The notes under the pieces were generated by a model. That model did not search any database, was not told the origin of the DNA, and was given only the letters and a program-made list of their open reading frames with translations. Source: Priapulus caudatus (taxonomy: Eukaryota > Priapulida > Priapulimorpha > Priapulimorphida > Priapulidae). From it: a DNA stretch of 64,000 nt. Positions 59,901 through 64,000 of the stretch are shown piece by piece (the first letter of the stretch is position 1; each line of letters opens with the position of its first letter). The translations under genes and the position numbers were made by a program. Location: contig NW_014577098.1 in NCBI RefSeq assembly GCF_000485595.1, positions 427,323 through 491,322 of the forward strand. The letters are read 5' to 3'.

Positions 59901-61271
59901 GGTTCAGTGTGTGTGCGGTGCTGCAGTTGTGTTGCGGTGCTGTCTGTATTGTGTTTGCCTGTTGCAGTATTGTGTCCGTGCTGCAGTTGTGTTGCGGTTT
60001 GCTGCACTGGTGTGTTGCGTGCTTGCGGAGTTGCAGTTTGTGTTGCAGGGCTGCTGTTTGTTTGCGTGTGTTGCGCTGTTGCAGTGTGTTGCGGTTGTTG
60101 CAGTTATGTTGCGGTGTTGAGTGTGTTGCGAGTGCTTGCTGTTGTGTGCGGTGCTGCAGTTTGTGTTGCGGGTGTTGCGGTGTTGCAGTTTGTGTTGCGG
60201 TGTTGCAGTTTGTGTTGCGGTGTTGCAGTTTGTGTTGCGGTGCTGCTGTTTGTGTTGCGGTGTTGCAGTTTGTTTCCGGTGCTGCTGCGTTTGTGTTCGG
60301 CGTTGAGTTTGTGTTTGCAGTGCTGCTGGTTTTCCTTGTTCCTCTAGATTGTGAAATAAAAGGAAAGCGCCTCTAATTATCGGTCAGCTCTTATTCATTC
60401 GACCCACCCTGACTGGTCGATGCACAGTCCCCTTATTCATTCACACGTCATGGATGTCTGCAGACGAAGGTGGAACGCTTTCTCTGCCCTCACACGACGT
60501 ACATCGGACGCACTTCTACATTGCCAGCATCAAGCAGCGCCCCGAGAATATCCGTGCGTAACTACAAGCTGGAGCCCGCTGTGTCGGAGTCACATCAACG
60601 CTGCTGGCCAGCGAGCGGAAGAGGTGGGAGTACAGCCTACCGCATAAAGGTGGGTGCTGGAACGAGGGGAGTACAGCTATCCCATGAGTGGAGGTGCTCG
60701 TGGAACGAGGTGGGAGTGCAAGCTACCGTGTCGAAGGTGGGTGCTGGGACGGGTGACGGGGAGTGCAGCTATCGTGGAAGCTGGGGTGGAACGAGTGTGG
60801 GTACAGCGACCGTGTGAGTGGTGCAGGAACCGAGGGTGGGAGTACAGCTAATCCATTTTTTGAATGTGGGTCTGGAACGAGGGTGGCGAGTGCAGCTACC
60901 GTGTGAATGGGTGCTGGAACGGGGTGGGAGCACTACCCGTGTAAGGATGGATGCTTGGCGACGAGGGTGGGGAGTACAGGTACCGCAGAAGCGTGGTGCT
61001 GGGACTGAGGGGGTGCGGGAGTACAGCTACCGCATGAAGGCGCGGTCTCGCGGACAGGGTGGAGTACAGCTACCGCAGAAGGTGGGTCTGAACGAGGGTG
61101 GGGGTACAGCTACTGCATGAAGGTGGGGTTGCTGGGGCGACGACGGGGGGGGTACAGCGACCGCCATGAAGGTGGTCTGGAACGACGCTGTCGGTCGCTC
61201 TCGCTCGCTCTCTCTCTCTCATCTCGTCTCTCTCATCTCTCTCTCTCATCTCTCTCTCTCTCTCTTTCTCA

Positions 61272-61303
<32 letters not shown>

Positions 61304-61309
61304 CTCGAT

Positions 61310-61354
<45 letters not shown>

Positions 61355-61741
61355 TTGAGATTTCATTTACATTCGGTGTCGAGTGAGCACTCCTGTGTGC
61401 TAGATGACATCACATTACCCCTAGTACCCGCTGTGCGAAATTTAACCTGCAACACCGATATCTGATCGCGTTAAAATTTTTAGCCTGGCATGCGCCAGTC
61501 GTTACAGCTGTGTTGACATGCCGCTTCGTTTCAGTACGTACGTATTTACGTATGCTTACGTTTTGCGTATTTGCGGCGCGTGATTTCGTCGAGGCAGGTT
61601 GGCTTCAAGACGGACATCGATTCGGCTACGTTTACGCAAGTCGATATCGGTTTGACGGCGGCTCCGGAGCCCTGCGTCAGCGCTAGTGCGTCGACGTCGC
61701 TTACCCGTCAGCTGACATAGAGAAGCGCCACGCAAGCCAAG
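50789..61741 (+). CDS. HELZ: HELZ family RNA helicase, 5' half (N-terminal TPR and CCCH finger); gene continues past the window
   Basis: Nine exons are recognised. The N-terminus resembles the HELZ TPR-like region (KRANELSKKQDYQAAWKAYT; KRYEDVLADCK; ITALCGLGKLAEA). It is followed by HRPPPRG, a CCCH finger, APVPDKVMAEKIDSVRVHA and CDLAVTVATKRCTHQWLFTV, the last matching human [22 protein letters not shown]. Further on come VHRTHFYIASI, a WEYSYR-like end, VGFKTDI and ADIEK..RHASQ, in the human order. HELZ proteins are SF1 helicases linked to mRNA decay and translation control (CCR4-NOT, PABP); the helicase core is not in this window. The early exons are clean and in phase; those from 57.4 kb on need small indels to align, so either the assembly is poor there or the copy is decaying. 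Confidence 0.82.
51307..53474. mobile_element. hAT-like composite element in HELZ intron 1
   Basis: The ends are CAGTGTTTCCCCTG and, inverted, CAGTGTTTCTCCTG, with AACAAT and ACAATAAT outside. It encloses the repeat shared with 47150-47670, a Tourist-like MITE and the repeat shared with 8366-8560. Length is 2.2 kb, with no intact ORF. Confidence 0.65.
52075..52374. mobile_element. 300-bp Tourist/PIF-Harbinger-like MITE
   Basis: GGGCGCGTTTGTTTGGTCGG at the left and CAAACAAACGCGCCC at the right, flanked by TTA on each side. TTA target sites are typical of the PIF/Harbinger superfamily. Confidence 0.9.
53747..53783 (+). CDS. HELZ: HELZ exon 2
   Basis: A 37-base exon between TTTTGTTGCAG and GGAAG|GTAAGT, encoding KRYEDVLADCKE, matching human KNYVQADEDCRHV. 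Phase 0 in, 1 out. Confidence 0.85.
53954..54078 (+). CDS. HELZ: HELZ exon 3
   Basis: Follows TTTATATTGCAG, ends TCGGAT|GTAAGT. It encodes KALSRQITALCGLGKLAEAQ then RLAREWKQQESD, matching human [21 protein letters not shown]. Phase 0 out. Confidence 0.85.
54467..54677 (+). CDS. HELZ: HELZ exon 4
   Basis: Follows TTCCTCCAG. It encodes SALARRVVERLDTIEKSLAD then an acidic region, corresponding to human TKDLTRLKTLLSETE. The donor CAAAAG|GTCGGT is weak but gives the phase needed by exon 5. Confidence 0.72.
55018..55405. mobile_element. hAT-type MITE related to 40178-41107
   Basis: It starts TAGTGATGTCATGATCATCG and ends GATTGACAACACTA, inverted relative to the longer copy. Flanks CCTTCTCG and CCTTCTTG differ at one base. 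Confidence 0.85.
55624..56605. repeat. Direct duplication of about 350 bp with diverged copies
   Basis: 55624-55975 is repeated at 56234-56605; shared motifs include ACCTTTAAAATGATATATAA and AGAACTTATTTTTGTAAAAA. Differences are mostly single-base indels. The spacer holds a CAGGG-family fragment and a CACG run. Confidence 0.85.
56767..56953 (+). CDS. HELZ: HELZ exon 5 (RPPPRG motif and first finger cysteine)
   Basis: Starts after CTCATTACAG in the phase left by exon 4. It encodes a basic stretch, then EKHRPPPRGVAAP (human FRPPPRGITSS) and VCLCQT, where the CCCH finger begins. Donor CAGAC|GTATAT, phase 2. Confidence 0.65.
57462..57637 (+). CDS. HELZ: HELZ exon 6 (rest of CCCH finger), frame-disturbed
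   Basis: Starts after CGTCATCAG. In the expected phase it gives FMSRGK; a neighbouring frame gives GEACAMPYSE and a third gives EERFEYRRLK. Together these match the human LEQGICRYGAQC, HSQEEL and QKRYASRLIK order, so small indels are needed to read it. The last zinc ligand reads Tyr rather than His. The 3' end is uncertain; GTAAGT at 57638 is the best donor. Confidence 0.5.
57638..59512 (+). other. HELZ intron 6, mostly repeats
   Basis: 58017-58880 holds inverted copies of the TAGCTCAC repeat family (listed). 58911-59024 is a CCTA microsatellite. 59063-59170 is an inverted relative of 31545-31660. No exon could be recognised, although part of the HELZ linker may be missing here. Confidence 0.6.
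58017..58880. mobile_element. 'TAGCTCAC' repeat family, inverted copies
   Basis: Starts TTTTAGCTCACACTGACATC, followed by the GTCC run and three successive, increasingly diverged modules with GTTGTTACTCCTATGGGAG. Confidence 0.8.
59513..59641 (+). CDS. HELZ: HELZ exon 7
   Basis: 43 codons, phase 0, after GCTGTGCAG and ending AGCAAG|GTACGG. APVPDKVMAEKIDSVRVHA then CDLAVTVATKRCTHQWLFTV is the clearest HELZ match (human SPEKVLSECIEGVKVEH, then [20 protein letters not shown]). Confidence 0.88.
59755..60345 (+). repeat. 20-bp minisatellite in HELZ intron 7
   Basis: Direct repeats of GTTTGTGTTGCGGTGTTGCA, regular at 60180-60260 and degenerate elsewhere. Cys/Val/Leu-rich ORFs over it are artefacts of the repeat. 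Confidence 0.93.
60464..60649 (+). CDS. HELZ: HELZ exon 8, frame-disturbed
   Basis: Follows ATGTCTGCAG. One frame gives DVHRTHFYIASIKQRPENIR (human YDAHRPHFSIIAIS), another KRWEYSLPHK before the donor AAAG|GTGGGT. A stop and frame changes lie between. The join AAAG/GTTGGC to exon 9 reproduces human YKVGIAF. Confidence 0.6.
60615..61185 (+). repeat. About 42-bp minisatellite repeating the exon 8 donor junction
   Basis: Ten or more imperfect units of GTGGGAGTACAGCTACCGCA followed by TGAAGGTGGGTGCTGGAACG. The first unit is the real 3' end of exon 8 with its GTGGGT donor. Later units repeat both coding end and donor inside the intron. Confidence 0.88.
61190..61360 (+). repeat. CT microsatellite
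   Basis: Nearly pure TCTCTC over about 160 bases in HELZ intron 8. Confidence 0.95.
61598..61741 (+). CDS. HELZ: HELZ exon 9, frame-disturbed
   Basis: After GTCGAGGCAG the frame gives VGFKTDIDSATFTQVDIG and EPCVSAS; a shifted frame gives ADIEK, then RHASQ before CCAAG|GTAAGC. These fit human VGIAFNTEIFGTFRQ, LEPVL and STEDLEYLMHAKQ in order and spacing. Several indels are required. Confidence 0.58.
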
Positions 61742-62921
61742 GTAAGCGCCCCCGTACAAGCCAGGGTAAGGTCCGTACACAATGTACAAGCCAGGCGTAA
61801 GTCCCTACACCACGTAACAACTAAGGTAAGGCCATACACACGTACAAACCAAGTGAAGGTCCCTACACGCGTACAAGCCAACGTAAGGTCGCACACGGCG
61901 TACAGCCAAGATAAGGTCCGCCTACACGCGTACAGCCAGGTAGTCCCCGGATACCACACCTACAAGCCAAAGTAAGGCCGCTACACGCGCTACAAGCCAA
62001 GGTAAGGGCCCGATACACAACGTACAAGACAAGCGTAACGGTCCGCTACATCACGTACAAGCCAAGGTAAGGCCGATCACACAGTACAGAGCAACGTAAG
62101 ATCCGCGACACACGTACACCAAGATAAGAGTCCGTTGCCACGTTACAAGCAACGGTAAGGCCCTATACACACGTTTACAAGACAAGGTAAGGTGCCGCGT
62201 ACACACGTACAAAGCCAAGGTAGGTCGCATACATACGTTACAAGCCAAGGTATAGGTCCATACATACGTACAAAGGCCAAGTAAGGTCTATACACACGGT
62301 AACAACGCAAGGTAAGGCCCGATACACACGACAAGCCAGTAGGCCCTGAACACACGTACAAGCCAAGGTAATGGCCGATACACGCCGTTACCAAGCCACG
62401 GTAAGTGCCGCCTACACGCGTACAAGCCAAGATGAGGTCCGCTACACGGTTACAAGCAAGTAAGGTCCGCTTATCACGTGTACAAGCCAAGATAAGTGGT
62501 CGCTACACTCGCGCTACAAGCAAATAAGGTCCGCTACAAGCGCGTACAAGGCCAAGGTAAGGCCCTCAACACACGTACAGCCCCAAGTTAAGGTCCGCTA
62601 CACGCCTACAAGCCAAGACTGAGGTCCGCTACAGGCTACAATGCCAACGGTAAGTCCGCTGTACACGGCACAAGCCCCAAGGTAACGTCCGTACCGCGTG
62701 ACAAGCAAAGATAAGGTCCCTTACACGCGACAGCCAAGTAGGCCCGATAACACGTACATAGCCAACCGTAAGGTCCAGCTACACGCAGTACAAGCCAGAG
62801 AGATGAGCGTACGCTACACGCGTACAAGCAAGTAAGGTCCGGCTAGCACAGCGTACAAGCCAAAGTAAGGGTCCGCTACAGCGCGTACAACGCCAAGGTA
62901 AGGTCCGTACACGCAGTACAA
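61730..62921 (+). repeat. About 30-bp minisatellite repeating the exon 9 donor junction (roughly 40 units)
   Basis: Imperfect units of GTACAAGCCAAGGTAAGGTC then CGCTACACGC run up to the N gap. The first unit overlaps the exon 9 end (ACGCAAGCCAAG|GTAAG). Most units keep CAAGGTAAG, a consensus 5' splice site. Unit lengths vary by one to three bases. Confidence 0.92.
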
Positions 62922-62946
62922 NNNNNNNNNNNNNNNNNNNNNNNNN
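62922..62946. other. Assembly gap (25 N)
   Basis: The gap truncates the 30-bp array, so the array's true length is unknown. Confidence 0.95.
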
Positions 62947-63025
62947 CACAAAGACACACGACACACACATCACACACAGCCCACACCACACACAACACAA
63001 CACACACACACACACACACACACAA
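62947..63025. repeat. CA-rich microsatellite
   Basis: CACACA with interruptions, directly after the gap. Confidence 0.9.
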
Positions 63026-64000
63026 CAGTCAAATTCAGACATTGTATTCATCAAGACGGACAGACTAACATATAATCACAACTCACCAAGTCACAACCAC
63101 AAATGCACCGTTAATAGTGGAATATATCAACAGGTTCAGCCTAACACAGAACATATTACGGCTAGCCAAAATAGATGGAATGGCTGCCTGTCACGAGCGA
63201 GAGGGGTGCGCTGGCCCGGCGATCGCAGTGTTAAATGATTGCGAAGTCTCTTGCGCTGGAGTCCGAAGCTCCGCGTGAAGGGTCCCTGCCCAGCTCTAGC
63301 GGCCGGATGTGAGACAACTGCGCTCGCGAGCCACGCCAATGACATGGCCTGTGAGCCGATGCGTTCGATTCGCTGCGTTACTGTTCCTGGCGTCCGGCGT
63401 CCCGGTGCAATGGCATCTGACTCATGAGTATGCTCAGCCTTGCACTGCTCGGGTAATAACCTCACCTGCTAGCACACAGTGCAGGGCGCACTCGGCAGGC
63501 TCGCAATTCCGGCTATCCACGGCGCGCTGCGTCAGGCCGGCGAGCTCCGACCCTCGCGCACACGAAACGGCCACCCAAGATTTCCCCCAATCTCTGCCGG
63601 CCTGTCGATCCCGAGTCACACAGGCGCCCGGGGGCACTACTTTTAAGTCTATGGCATTGACAGATGCCTATCGACATCACTACAGAAATATTGTGAGCAG
63701 CTCGCGTGCTCTCCGCGCGTACACTTGCTCTCGCAGGACGCTATCGGATGCACAGAGCGACAGCTAACTCTTTCTCGGGAATCTAGACAAAAAAGACCTA
63801 AATCTTTGCATCACACAACGGAGTGTCCCCCAGTGCTCCGCCCATTGTGGGAGAAGAATAAGCTGTGATACGCAACTTCATCATAAATATCGTGAGGATA
63901 ATTTCCATGAACTTACCGCATTAATCATGTATAATCGCTACGTACGCTGTGGTACAAATACGGAGTCTACGTAGGTCTACACAGCCGGCAGGCACGCCAC
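63026..64000. other. Unassigned sequence at the right edge
   Basis: 63180-63650 is GC-rich but its ORFs match no HELZ segment or other family I recognise. It is presumably HELZ intron, or misplaced sequence after the gap. Confidence 0.35.

Noticed and set aside
59676-60376. Cysteine-rich ORFs of 200-247 residues
   Set aside because: They are read through a 20-bp minisatellite in several frames; the apparent cysteine pattern is the repeat period, not a protein family.
61730-62921. CRISPR-like array of about 30-bp repeats
   Set aside because: Units are contiguous and degenerate with no unique spacers, and the context is an animal intron.
63136-63767. Overlapping GC-rich ORFs at the right edge as further HELZ exons
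   Set aside because: None of the frames resembles the HELZ region expected after exon 9, and they follow an assembly gap.

Overview
The window is animal nuclear DNA: spliced genes with GT/AG introns, AT-rich noncoding DNA packed with non-autonomous DNA transposons, no operons and two 25-base N gaps (32864-32888 and 62922-62946). Gene content and repeat style point to a bilaterian invertebrate, probably marine; the phylum cannot be settled from the sequence.

Four conserved genes are recognisable. (1) At the left edge, minus strand, the first coding exon of the mitochondrial 2'-O-rRNA methyltransferase MRM2/FTSJ2 (336-523); the rest lies off the window. (2) On the plus strand, a complete three-exon UBASH3/Sts (TULA) gene (6360-10934): UBA domain, a 2H-like domain with degraded motifs, SH3 and a histidine-phosphatase domain, most of it in one 1.6-kb exon. 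(3) On the minus strand, a complete RBBP6 gene (45657 down to 15191), rebuilt here as 15 phase-compatible exons: DWNN ubiquitin-like domain, CCHC zinc knuckle, RING, a CCCH zinc finger, a proline-rich stretch and a very long RS/charged/lysine tail. A 16.5-kb intron full of nested transposons separates the DWNN exons from the rest, and a 17-base micro-exon restores the frame on its far side. (4) On the plus strand, the 5' half of a HELZ-type RNA helicase (50789 to at least 61741): TPR-like N-terminus, a CCCH finger and the region before the helicase core, which lies beyond the window. RBBP6 and HELZ are divergent, and the 5 kb between their start codons is largely two foldback (long inverted repeat) elements.

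Region by region: 1-6.3 kb holds MRM2 exon 1, a TTAA-flanked MITE, a 1.2-kb polypyrimidine tract and small palindromes. 6.3-11.3 kb holds UBASH3, with a 1.5-kb hAT-like element and a mariner-like MITE in its second intron and a 101-bp tandem duplication after its stop codon. 11.3-15.2 kb holds a palindromic element and unassigned DNA. 15.2-28.6 kb holds the 3' part of RBBP6. 28.6-45.1 kb is RBBP6 intron 2, with nested MITEs and a broken THAP domain. 45.1-45.7 kb holds the DWNN exons. 46.7-50.7 kb holds the foldback elements. 50.8-61.7 kb holds HELZ exons among transposons. 59.7-62.9 kb holds three minisatellites, two of which repeat HELZ exon-intron junctions.

Sequence quality looks lower at the right end: HELZ exons from about 57.4 kb on are recognisable only across small indels. 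RBBP6 exon phases agree through 14 introns and then break once, inside a 27-bp coding repeat near 18.6 kb.
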